This document shows, one piece after another, positions 8,451 through 16,110 of a stretch of 64,000 nucleotides of DNA. The translations under genes and the position numbers were made by a program. Source of the DNA: Mesorhizobium sp. ORS 3324 (GTDB taxonomy: Bacteria; Pseudomonadota; Alphaproteobacteria; Rhizobiales; Rhizobiaceae); NCBI GenBank assembly GCA_000824825.2, contig LM655173.1, forward strand, positions 17,686-81,685, in the 5' to 3' direction. How positions within the stretch are numbered: position 1 is the stretch's first letter; each line of letters begins with the position of its first letter. A model generated the notes under the pieces. The model did no database searches, had not been told where the DNA came from, and was given only the letters and a program-made list of their open reading frames with translations.

Positions 8451-10004
8451 ATGAATCATGTGCGTAGCACCCAGGCAACATGCCTACACCGTGACTTCAC
8501 CTTTGTTGGACGATGGTTATTGCGTCTGCTTCATCGAATGCGCGGCAGACAATGCAGCGCCCTGCTGTGCCTCGCTTCGCTATCCGCCCTTCTGCTTTTG
8601 GGATCTCCGGCAAGGAGCCAGTCGGCGACTGACGACAAGCTTGCCCCGAGAGACAGGATCGAACTGCGCGTTTGGCGCTGGACTGCGCTGCGCGACGGCA
8701 TTGTGGAGGGGTTGCAACTCAACCGAACATTCAGCATCGACCCGACCGGCAAGCTCGATCTCCCAAATATCGGGAGCATTGCCGCCGCAGGACTGCGTGC
8801 CGACGAGTTGGCAAAGCTGATTGCTGATCGCCTGCAAGCCAGAAGTGGCCGACCTGAGCGGCCGGATACGATCGTCCAACGCATACCGGAGTCAGCCGTG
8901 GAGACGACAGGCTCCGTGGAGCTCATGGGCAATGGAACAGCGCCCGAACCGCCGGCGGCTGCCCCCGCCAACGGCAGTTCGTCGCTCCAGGCTCCGGGCA
9001 AAATCGAGAAAGAATTGGGCACGGCACAACCGGACGGGCTCGAGCCCCACAAATCCGTAGAGCCCGCGCTCAAGCTACCAGAGGCACGCGACGAAGATGC
9101 GCAAACGTTGCCCGCGGAGCACGAGGCCCTGCGCCGCGAAATCGCGGCATTGCGAGCAGCGCTGGACGCTGCGCAGCGCAACGAGCGCGACGCAAGCGCG
9201 CGGGCACGTGCAATGGCCGACACGGCGGCTAAGCAAGCACAAGCCCTGAAAGAGCAGAGGCGAACAGCCGAAACGCGGGCGCTCGATCTGGAGGCGGCGC
9301 GGCGCGTTATCGAAGGCTTCAAAGCCAAAGTCAGTCTCTGGGATAGCGAGAAGACCACTTTGCAGGGAACGCAGCGCTCCATGGAGGCCTCTCAGGCTGA
9401 TGCCAAGCGAGAGCTTGACGCGGAGCGGCACAGAATTGAGCTACTGGAACAAGAACTCACCAAGTCCCGCCAGACTGTGGACGCTTTCAAGACGGGCGCC
9501 AATCTGGCTGCGGTCGAGCGGGCCAACGCCATAAGGAGGCAACAGGTTGCCGAGGCCGCGTTGACGCAAGCTGGCGAAGCACTCAAGCAGGAACGCGAAC
9601 GAGCAGATTCCGCCATCCGCAACCTCGACAGTGTGCGCAAGGAACACGACGCTTCAAGGCAGGTCTCGGTAGAGTTGAGCGCAGCGCTGGAGCAAGAACG
9701 TGAAAGGGCTACCGGTCTGGCCCGCAGCCTCAGCGCCGCGCGTGGAACAACGGACATCGTCAAGCCTCGCGGCAGCCGCCGCACCGTGGGCATGAAGCGC
9801 GCGTCGAAAGCCACGCCTGCAAGCCCACTCGCAAGTGCGACAGAGCGCTCGCAGGCCCAACATGCGCGCAAACCGGCATCCCCGGACAAACAGAGATCCA
9901 AGGTCCGTTATCCGCCGCAACCTGATCTGACGGCGAGTGAGATCATAGTTCTTCCCGCCGAGTTGCTGCCAACGCAACCACCGGAGCTCGACCCGGGCGA
10001 GTGA
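8451..10004 (+). CDS. ExoF-like polysaccharide export protein with long coiled coil
   Basis: A 517-residue exported protein. A hydrophobic signal segment (CSALLCLASLSALLLLGSPARS) ends near residue 58. It is followed by a polysaccharide-export domain (LAPRDRIELRVWRW, SIDPTGKLDLPNIGSIAAAGL) like that of Wza, BexD and ExoF. From about residue 220 to 420 the sequence is an Ala/Glu/Arg-rich coiled coil; the C-terminus is basic. The ATG at 8451 has GGTGGGG 8 bases upstream; the ATG at 8538 would give a tidier signal peptide. It lies 300 bp from prsE on the same strand, supporting a role in exopolysaccharide export. Confidence 0.7.
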   Translation: MNHVRSTQATCLHRDFTFVGRWLLRLLHRMRGRQCSALLCLASLSALLLLGSPARSQSATDDKLAPRDRIELRVWRWTALRDGIVEGLQLNRTFSIDPTGKLDLPNIGSIAAAGLRADELAKLIADRLQARSGRPERPDTIVQRIPESAVETTGSVELMGNGTAPEPPAAAPANGSSSLQAPGKIEKELGTAQPDGLEPHKSVEPALKLPEARDEDAQTLPAEHEALRREIAALRAALDAAQRNERDASARARAMADTAAKQAQALKEQRRTAETRALDLEAARRVIEGFKAKVSLWDSEKTTLQGTQRSMEASQADAKRELDAERHRIELLEQELTKSRQTVDAFKTGANLAAVERANAIRRQQVAEAALTQAGEALKQERERADSAIRNLDSVRKEHDASRQVSVELSAALEQERERATGLARSLSAARGTTDIVKPRGSRRTVGMKRASKATPASPLASATERSQAQHARKPASPDKQRSKVRYPPQPDLTASEIIVLPAELLPTQPPELDPGE

Positions 10005-10044
10005 AGGAGGCGTTCCGAAGCTATGCCGCAGGAGGACTTTGGCG

Positions 10045-10770
10045 ATGAAGACGTACTTCGCAGCCGCATTGACGATCGGGATCGCGATCGGACCTGCCCT
10101 GGCTCTTGACGCGGGCGTAAGCGGTGAGGTCGGCGGTGTCGGGGTCGATGCTGGATCGAGCGCCGGTTCGCAAGGCGCAGCCGTGGGAGCGGGTGCGAGC
10201 GCAGACGGTGTCGGCGGCACAAACGTTGGAGCATCGGCGGGTGGCGACGGATCACTCGGCGCCGGCGTCAGTACCAGCGGCAACCTGGGTGGCGTAAGCG
10301 CAGGCGTGTCGCCGACAGGCATCGGCGTGGGCGACGATCCTTCCGCCGCAAGCGGATCGGCAAAGGCTCCCGAGAACCCGGGCGCAGTCACGACAGCCAC
10401 CGCCTCGGCCAAGACTAGGCATTCCAGAGCAGCTGACGGTGAGCTCCAGCGGGTCACCAATGACGGTGAGCTCCAGCGGGTCACCAAGGGGTATCCCTTT
10501 GGGTTTTTGGCCCCATTGCAAGCAAAACCCGGCGCGCCAGCTGCCGTGGTGCGCGCCTGCCGCGCGGCGATCACGAGGGCTGCGATGTCCCTTGGCGCCG
10601 TGCGTGTTTACGCGGCAAGCGCAGGTCCCCTGCGTCAACGTCGAGGCGCGCTTACGGCGCCGATCGAAGTGCGCATAGCCTACAAAAGACAAGGCGGAAT
10701 TGAAGTCCGGCAGGCGCGCGTCGACTGTCGCCTCGATACGGCAGGAAAGGTCACCGCAGTGGTGTTCTAG
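10045..10770 (+). CDS. secreted glycine-rich protein, tandem copy 1
   Basis: A 241-residue protein with a clear signal peptide (MKTYFAAALTIGIAIGPALA). Residues 22-110 are Gly/Ala/Val/Ser-rich with short GV-GVG and SGAS-like repeats. The C-terminal 95 residues form a conserved, Arg-rich domain starting GYPFGFLAPL with two Cys (VRACRAA, VDCRLD). AGGAGG lies 9 bases before the ATG. It differs from copy 2 by a tandem 9-residue repeat (DGELQRVTN) and by loss of an ARPPIILPRAL-type segment. Function unknown; position next to the ExoF-like gene suggests an extracellular matrix or surface role, which is inference. Confidence 0.75.
   Translation: MKTYFAAALTIGIAIGPALALDAGVSGEVGGVGVDAGSSAGSQGAAVGAGASADGVGGTNVGASAGGDGSLGAGVSTSGNLGGVSAGVSPTGIGVGDDPSAASGSAKAPENPGAVTTATASAKTRHSRAADGELQRVTNDGELQRVTKGYPFGFLAPLQAKPGAPAAVVRACRAAITRAAMSLGAVRVYAASAGPLRQRRGALTAPIEVRIAYKRQGGIEVRQARVDCRLDTAGKVTAVVF
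10435..10488 (+). repeat. 27-bp in-frame tandem repeat, two units
   Basis: Two adjacent units of 27 bases (GACGGTGAGCTCCAGCGGGT then CACCAA) at 10435-10461 and 10462-10488 encode DGELQRVTN and DGELQRVTK. Copy 2 of the larger duplication has only one unit, so this is a recent expansion inside copy 1. Confidence 0.9.
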
Positions 10771-10945
10771 CACCAAGCAAGCTGCACTGTCGGCGGCGAG
10801 GCGAACCCGATCTCCGCGCCAGGCTGAAGATCACCGACGCCCTGCCTCCCGGCGTAGCGGCGGGCATTCGAAGCGAGGATCGCATAGTGGCGTTCGCGCT
10901 GCTCACAGAAGCATTATTTCGCCGCTTGAGCGGTCAAGCGGCTGG

Positions 10946-11890
10946 GTGAAGGGGGTGTTCCGAAGCTGTGCCGCAGGAGGGCTTTGGCGATGAAGACGTA
11001 CGTTGCAGCCGCGTTGACGATCGGGATCGCGATCGGACCTGCTCTGGCTCTTGACGTGGGCGTAAGCGGTGAGGTCGGCGGTGTCGGGGTCGATGCTGGA
11101 TTGAGCGCCGGTCCGCAAGGCGCGGCCGTGGGAGTGGGCACGAGCGCCGACGGTGTCGGCGGCACAAACGTTGGAGCATCGGCGGGTGGCGACGGATCAC
11201 TCGGCGCCGGCGTCAGTACCAGCGGCAACCTGGGTGGCGCAGGCATGTCGTCGACAGGCATCGGCGTGGGCGACGATCCTTCCGCCGCAAGCGGATCGGC
11301 AATGGCTCCCGAGAGCCCGGGCGCAGTCACGACAGCCACCGCCTCGGCCAAGACCGCGAGACCACCGATTATTCTGCCACGCGCCCTCAGGCCTTCCAGA
11401 GCAGCTGACAGTGAGCTCCAGCGGGTCACCAAGGGGTATCCCTTTGGGTTTTTGGCCCCATTGAAAGCAAAACCCGGCACGCCAGCTGCAGTGGTGCGCG
11501 CCTGCCGCGCGGCGATCGCCAGGGCTGCGATTCCCCTTGACGCGGTGCGTGTTTACGCGGCAAGCGCAGGCCCCCTGCGTCAACGTCGAGGCTTACTTAC
11601 GGCGCCGATCGAAGTGCGCATAGCCTATAAAAGACAAGGTGGAATTGAAGTCCGGCAGGCGCGCGTCGGCTGTCGCCTCGATACGGCAGGAAAGGTCACC
11701 GCAGTGGCGATCTAGCACCAAGCAAGGCTGCCCTGTCAGCGGCGAGGCGAACCCGATCTCCGTGCCAGGCTGAAGGTCGCCGACGCCTGCCTCCCGGCGC
11801 AGCGGCGGGCATTCGAAGCGAGGAGCGCATAGTAGCGTTCGCGCTGCTCACAGAAGCGTTATTTCGCCGCTTGAGCGGACAAGCGGCTGG
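10946..11890 (+). repeat. 945-bp direct tandem duplication, unit 2
   Basis: Second unit, beginning GTGAAGGGGGTGTTCCGAAG and ending with the genuine last codons of the AraC-type gene on the other strand. It keeps the same spacing as unit 1 throughout, including the gene start, stop and the downstream bases CACCAAGCAAG. Confidence 0.9.
10990..11715 (+). CDS. secreted glycine-rich protein, tandem copy 2
   Basis: A 241-residue paralogue of the protein at 10045-10770, with the same signal peptide (MKTYVAAALTIGIAIGPALA), Gly-rich middle and Cys-containing C-terminal domain. It retains the segment ARPPIILPRALRPSRA that copy 1 lacks and has a single ELQRVTK unit, so it may be closer to the ancestral form. 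CAGGAGGG precedes the ATG. The gene converges on the AraC-type regulator gene with 143 bp between the two stop codons. Confidence 0.75.
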   Translation: MKTYVAAALTIGIAIGPALALDVGVSGEVGGVGVDAGLSAGPQGAAVGVGTSADGVGGTNVGASAGGDGSLGAGVSTSGNLGGAGMSSTGIGVGDDPSAASGSAMAPESPGAVTTATASAKTARPPIILPRALRPSRAADSELQRVTKGYPFGFLAPLKAKPGTPAAVVRACRAAIARAAIPLDAVRVYAASAGPLRQRRGLLTAPIEVRIAYKRQGGIEVRQARVGCRLDTAGKVTAVAI

Positions 11891-12836
11891 GATGCCTGAG
11901 GTGGGTCGGCGTGATACCGGTGTGCTGACGGAACACCCGGCTGAAATGTCCGGCATTGCCGAAGCCGCATCGGTAGGCGATTTCCCCGATTGCCAGGTCG
12001 CTGCCTTCCAGCAGCGACTTCGCGTAATGCACCCTGAGCGCCAGATAGGCTGCCATCGGGCTGATACCGAGCTCGGTCGCGAAAACACGCTCGAGCTGGC
12101 GCCGCGAGCAATTCAGGCGGCTTGCGATCTCGGTGACCGATATTTTCTCCTGGAGGCTGCTTTCCATCAAGAGCAAGGCCCGCTTCACCGCGCGGCTCGA
12201 GGCTTCGGGAAAAAGATCGCCGACGGGCTGCACGTCCCTGATGTTGCGGATGCGATCGAGCACCAGGATCTTGGCGGCCTTTTCCGCCGCCTTCTGGCCG
12301 ATGAACTGCGACACGAAATAGCCGGCGAGATCGGCCGCGCCCGTGCCGCCGGCGCATGTCGCGCGACCGCGGTCGACGGAAAACAGGCTGTCGGCATGGG
12401 CGTTCACGTCGGGGAACTCGGCGCGGAAATCCTTGATGTGAAACCAGCTGACGGCGGCGCTGTAGCCGTCCAGCAAACCGTAGCGCGCCAGCACGAAGCT
12501 TCCCGTGCAGAGCGCGGTTAGCGGCACGCCCCTGTCGGCCGCCCGCAGAAGGAAGGCCTCCTTTTCCGAGCTCAGGCTGCGGTTGGTGTCGAGCAGGCCG
12601 CCGACCACGACGACGTTGTCGAAATCCTCCGGATTGCCGATCGCCTTCGTCGGCAGCAATTCGACGCCGCAGCTCGCCCTGATCGGCAGGCCGCGCTCGC
12701 CGACGATCTGCCAGTCGAACTCCACCCTGCGGCTGCGATCGCCCTCATCGCCCGCCAGCCGCAGCGTGTCGATGAAAAGCGACAGCGGCGAGAGCGTGAA
12801 ATCGCGCACCAGGAGAAACGCAAATTTCTTGGCCAT
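11859..12836 (-). CDS. GlxA-family AraC transcriptional regulator
   Basis: A 325-residue regulator. Residues 1-180 are a DJ-1/PfpI-like domain with the elbow ALCTGSF (about 111), used for ligand sensing in this family. Residues 215-315 hold the AraC double helix-turn-helix (VTEIASRLNCSRRQLERVF and IGEIAYRCGFGNAGHFSRVF). It resembles regulators of quaternary-amine metabolism such as GbdR, but the ligand is unknown. Its last eight or so codons lie inside repeat unit 2, and a second copy of them sits at 10914-10945. Confidence 0.88.
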   Translation of the reverse strand: MAKKFAFLLVRDFTLSPLSLFIDTLRLAGDEGDRSRRVEFDWQIVGERGLPIRASCGVELLPTKAIGNPEDFDNVVVVGGLLDTNRSLSSEKEAFLLRAADRGVPLTALCTGSFVLARYGLLDGYSAAVSWFHIKDFRAEFPDVNAHADSLFSVDRGRATCAGGTGAADLAGYFVSQFIGQKAAEKAAKILVLDRIRNIRDVQPVGDLFPEASSRAVKRALLLMESSLQEKISVTEIASRLNCSRRQLERVFATELGISPMAAYLALRVHYAKSLLEGSDLAIGEIAYRCGFGNAGHFSRVFRQHTGITPTHLRHPSRLSAQAAK

Positions 12837-12961
12837 TCGTTGCGGAACCGCCCTATTTCAATTCATCCGGCTGCGACATTATCCCGAAACGGCGGCCCAA
12901 GCGTTCATCAAAAACGGCGCCGGATTTTCCGCGAACACCGTGCGTAGCCGCCGCGGGGACG

Positions 12962-13174
12962 ATGCAAAGGTTCTCGATCGGCTTAATGGGCGCGTTGCTG
13001 GGCATTTCGCTCGTCACTGGGCCGGCTGAAGCTGGCGAGGCAAAGGTTGCGACGACCCGGACCGAGCGCCGCACCGATCTCAGCCGGCCGGTCCAGCGAT
13101 CCCGGTGCTCGGCCAGATGCCTGCATGTCGCCCAAAGTGCGCAGCGGGGGAACGACATAAAGACAAAGACTTAA
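12962..13174 (+). CDS. possible small secreted protein
   Basis: A 70-residue frame starting MQRFSIGLMGALLGISLVTG with a plausible signal peptide and cleavage after AEA. A weak GGGG ribosome-binding site lies close to the ATG. The mature part is basic with two Cys and no recognisable family. It is followed by a region of gene remnants, so it may itself be decayed. Confidence 0.35.
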   Translation: MQRFSIGLMGALLGISLVTGPAEAGEAKVATTRTERRTDLSRPVQRSRCSARCLHVAQSAQRGNDIKTKT

Positions 13175-13596
13175 GCACGTCTAAGCACGTCGCCTCAATC
13201 GGTTTCGTCGCGATGCGCTTTCGCTACGCGGCCTACATCCGGCTTCGTCCTTATGGATGCGTACGATTATATTGGAACGGGCGTATATTCCTCTCAGCCG
13301 GTGCCCTCTTAGCGAAAGTCCCCCGTACTAAGTCCCCGCCGGTCAGGCCCGGTGGCCCTTGCCCACACGCCACAAAACCTCACAAGGCTACCGGGCCGCT
13401 CCCGTGTCAGAGCGGTTTCAAGGCGCATGCTGGTCGCCTGTCTCGGCCGGCGCACCCGGCCGCCCGCAACCTGTATTGCGGCGTCGGCTTTCGGCCGATC
13501 AGCCGCGACCTGCCGCAGATCAAGGTCGCAAGAAGACGCCCCGACCGGCATTCGGGTCGGATGCCGAGGTTCGGCACCGTGGCAAGCACGATGCAG

Positions 13597-13686
13597 GCTC
13601 CGCGGAACCGGCGAGTCGGCGAGCGTTCTGAGATAGGCTATCACGTTGAGCCGGTCGGCTTCATCGGGCACGCCGCGGGACTCCAT
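13597..13686 (-). pseudogene. remnant of a class I cytochrome c C-terminus
   Basis: About 30 codons read GVPDEADRLNVIAYLRTLAD then SPVP, which is the usual C-terminal helix of rhizobial class I cytochromes c (family form GxKxPxDRxxVIAYLRxLSDxPVPLP). No haem motif CxxCH is found in the same frame upstream and the frame continues without family likeness. I read it as a relic. The interval 13175-13786 holds no other recognisable gene. Confidence 0.55.
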
Positions 13687-13731
13687 GTTTCACGCGTCGG
13701 TCCGGCAAGGAGATGTAGAGGTCACACTATA

Positions 13732-13745
13732 TTAGAAGATACTAA
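13732..13745. promoter_or_regulatory. TTAG-N6-CTAA element upstream of secreted CC protein gene
   Basis: Inverted repeat ATTAG-AAGATA-CTAAT in a locally AT-rich stretch, 42 bases before the GTG start at 13787. The same TTAG-N6-CTAA arrangement occurs 32 bases before the paralogous gene at 14561. Confidence 0.45.
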
Positions 13746-13786
13746 TGGTGTAAAATTGCTTCGACGCGGCGCTTGAGGACCATTCG

Positions 13787-14152
13787 GTGCATGCGATCGG
13801 CATACGATACATGATCGGCCTGGCAGGCGTGATCGCCACGACTGCGGCACCGGAGGATGGTGCTGCGTATGCGCACATGGCCGACAGCGGCTGGACCTAC
13901 CCACCGGCCTGCTGCCATGGCGATCAAGCCAGCGGCGAGTGCCAGAAGATTCCAAGCATGACGGTGACGCCGAGGCCGGATGGATACGTGGTCGTCCTGC
14001 GGCCAGGCGACCATGGCAAGGTCACTCATCAGAACCGCTATTTCGTGCCGTACGACGTGGTCATTCCGTCAGGCGATGACAATTTCCACATTTGCTTGCA
14101 TCCGACGGAGGAGCACGAAAATTGCTTCTTCGCGCCTGCGAACGCGATGTAG
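13787..14152 (+). CDS. small secreted cysteine-rich protein, family member 1
   Basis: A 121-residue protein starting with GTG (GAGGAC 6-7 bases upstream) and a hydrophobic export segment. The mature part has PACCHGD, a second Cys (GECQKIP), a GYVVVL strand, VIPSGDDNFHIC and the end NCFFAP. The pattern CC-x(3-8)-C-x-x-IP, SPDD/SGDD-x-(Y/F)HIC and CFFAP is shared with the proteins at 14160-14561 and 38427-38759. The even number of Cys suggests disulfides in the periplasm. Function unknown. Confidence 0.72.
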   Translation: MHAIGIRYMIGLAGVIATTAAPEDGAAYAHMADSGWTYPPACCHGDQASGECQKIPSMTVTPRPDGYVVVLRPGDHGKVTHQNRYFVPYDVVIPSGDDNFHICLHPTEEHENCFFAPANAM

Positions 14153-14159
14153 GACGTTG

Positions 14160-14561
14160 CTATATCCCGCCGATCGAACTTGTGCCCGGCGGCGCGAAAA
14201 AGCACGTCCATCTAAATCTGTGATAGGTCTGGTATTTCATATGAGGAGTTGTCGACCGATAGAACGTCACCAAACGCTCGCATATGTGGTATCGATCATC
14301 CGGCGAGGTCTGGACACGTTCTCTGGGGATAAACCACTCGCCTTGCTGGGGATCATTCAAGTAGAAGGGGCGGTGCAGCCTGACGAAATAACCTTCTTTT
14401 GTCATTCTAACGTGCCTGGAATCGATTGGATGACAATCCTTGTTTCCGCAGCACCTATAGCCAAGAACCGGATCTGTCTTGCCCGTGTACCAATCGTGAG
14501 CGTCTGCGTCGCCGGCCAAGACGAGCCACACTAATGCGATACGCCTTCGCCGTTGGTTCAT
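14160..14561 (-). CDS. small secreted cysteine-rich protein, family member 2
   Basis: A 133-residue protein converging on member 1 with only 7 bp between the stops. The ATG at 14561 has AGGGG 9 bases upstream and begins a signal peptide (MNQRRRRIALVWLVLAGDADA) followed by HDWYTGKTDPVLGYRCC, NKDCHPID, IPRERVQTSPDDRYHICE and the end CFFAPPG. Member 3 has the same HDWYxxKxDP start. A long open frame extends far upstream but overlaps the M20 gene and lacks family likeness. No catalytic motif is seen. Confidence 0.78.
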   Translation of the reverse strand: MNQRRRRIALVWLVLAGDADAHDWYTGKTDPVLGYRCCGNKDCHPIDSRHVRMTKEGYFVRLHRPFYLNDPQQGEWFIPRERVQTSPDDRYHICERLVTFYRSTTPHMKYQTYHRFRWTCFFAPPGTSSIGGI

Positions 14562-14592
14562 GCAAAAGACCCCTCGCGCGCACCTTATCATA

Positions 14593-14606
14593 TTAGCGAT
14601 GCCTAA
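14593..14606. promoter_or_regulatory. TTAG-N6-CTAA element upstream of member 2
   Basis: TTAG-CGATGC-CTAA (read on plus), 32 bases before the ATG at 14561 in an AT-rich pocket. On the minus strand the flank reads GGCATCGCTAATATGATA, close to GGCATAACGCTAATATACAT before member 3. Confidence 0.45.
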
Positions 14607-14777
14607 ATATTGGGTCGAAAGTCGCATCGAGCGGCGCATAGGTCCCTGAGCCGAAACTTGGCGCTGACGCCAGGCACGCGCCCATGGACTATCGCAATTT
14701 GCGGGCATGGCACGGCACGAGCGAAACTCTGAAACTCTATTGTGTTTGTGTGAGCTGCAAACCGAGCGGAGTCGAAC

Positions 14778-16043
14778 GTGACCCTGACCAATCGAGACAT
14801 CGTCGAGCTGACGGCATGGCGCCACAAGCTGCACCGGCAGCCGGAAATCTCCAACGAGGAAGAGAAGACGGCCAAGGAGGTCGTCTCCTTCCTCGCCGAT
14901 ACCAGGCCGGACAAGGTGCTGACGGGACTGGGCGGGCATGGCGTGGCGGCGGTTTATGACAGCGGGCAGGCCGGGCCGACAGTGCTGTTCCGGTCGGAGC
15001 TCGACGCGCTGCCGATCCACGAGCTTTCGGGCGTCGCTCATGCATCGCTGGTGCCCGGCAAGTCGCATATGTGCGGCCATGACGGACACACTGCGATCCT
15101 CGCCTCGCTCGGCCGTCAGTTCGGGCGCCGGAGACCGGCGCGCGGCCGTGTCGTCTTGATGTTCCAGTCGGCAGAGGAAACCGGCAATGGCGCGGCCGGT
15201 GTCGTCGCCGATCCGCGGTTTGGCGAGATCGCGCCGGATTTCGCCTTCTCGCTGCACAATCTGCCGGGCGTGCCCTTCGGCGAGGTGCGCGTCAAGGCCG
15301 GCGTGGTGAACTGCGCCTCGCGCGGCATGCGGATCATGCTCGAGGGCAAAACCGCGCATTCCTCCATGCCCGAAACCGGCACTTCGCCGATGCTCGCGGT
15401 GAGCCAACTGATGCCGCGCTTGCCGGCGCTCGGGCGCGGCACCTTCGCCGACGACGATTTCGGCATGGTGACCGTTACCCATTGCTCGATGGGCGAAGCC
15501 GTGTTCGGCATCGCGCCCGGCCATGCGGAGGTGTGGGCGACGCTGCGCACCCGCCACGACGATCGCATGGCCGAGCTTGTCGCCGCCGCGGAGGCGCTGG
15601 CGGCGGAGATCGCGGCAGAGCATCGCCTTTCCGTGCGTTTCGACTATCACGAGATCTTCGTCGCCAGCGTCAATGCGCCGGATGCGGTGGAGCATCTCAA
15701 CCGCGCGCTCGACGAAGAGGGTGTTTCGCGCGGCGAGGACGCCCTGCCGATGCGCGCCTCGGAAGATTTCGGCATCTTCGGCCACAATGCCAAATCGGCG
15801 ATGTTCTTCCTCGGCGCCGGCGAGCGGCACCCGGCGCTCCACAATCCCGACTACGATTTTCCCGACGACCTGATCCCGATCGGCTCGAAAATCTTCATGC
15901 GCACAGCGCGCAATCTGCTGGGCTTAGCGGTCCCTTCAAGTCTGAGGTCGACGATGATCGTTCCCGAGAAGGGAGCGGCCCTAACAAGCGCGCCTGTGCT
16001 GAAGCCCCACCGCTCCGGCGATCACATCTTTGTGTCGACGTAA
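14778..16043 (+). CDS. M20-family amidohydrolase / peptidase
   Basis: A 421-residue dinuclear-zinc hydrolase of the HipO/AbgB type, which removes acyl groups from amino-acid conjugates. Metal-site motifs are SELDALP (about 75), CGHDGHT (about 99), AEETGNG (about 132), and the late RASEDFG. GTG start with GGAG 6 bases upstream. The family usually ends near residue 380 (NLLG); here about 40 residues with no family likeness follow, suggesting loss of the original stop. The substrate cannot be named. Confidence 0.85.
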   Translation: MTLTNRDIVELTAWRHKLHRQPEISNEEEKTAKEVVSFLADTRPDKVLTGLGGHGVAAVYDSGQAGPTVLFRSELDALPIHELSGVAHASLVPGKSHMCGHDGHTAILASLGRQFGRRRPARGRVVLMFQSAEETGNGAAGVVADPRFGEIAPDFAFSLHNLPGVPFGEVRVKAGVVNCASRGMRIMLEGKTAHSSMPETGTSPMLAVSQLMPRLPALGRGTFADDDFGMVTVTHCSMGEAVFGIAPGHAEVWATLRTRHDDRMAELVAAAEALAAEIAAEHRLSVRFDYHEIFVASVNAPDAVEHLNRALDEEGVSRGEDALPMRASEDFGIFGHNAKSAMFFLGAGERHPALHNPDYDFPDDLIPIGSKIFMRTARNLLGLAVPSSLRSTMIVPEKGAALTSAPVLKPHRSGDHIFVST

Positions 16044-16110
16044 CGGATCGCAATGCCCTGCGAATCCCCAAATGGGGCAACTGTGCCCCGATAAAATGGG
16101 AGTATTTCGA

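Larger units (their letters stand above)
10001..10945 (+). repeat. 945-bp direct tandem duplication, unit 1
   Basis: The unit begins with GTGAAGGAGGCGTTCCGAAG, which contains the stop codon of the ExoF-like gene, carries a complete secreted-protein gene, and ends with about 32 bases copied from the 3' end of the AraC-type gene (TTATTTCGCCGCTTGAGCGG). Unit 2 follows immediately at an offset of exactly 945 bases. Confidence 0.9.

Noticed and set aside
13105..13776. 223-codon plus-strand frame in the relic region
   Set aside because: Arg/Pro-rich, no domain, and it crosses the cytochrome relic on the other strand.
14562..15842. Upstream extension of the minus-strand CC/C gene to 560 codons
   Set aside because: It is antisense to the M20 gene; the ATG at 14561 has its own signal peptide and ribosome-binding site.
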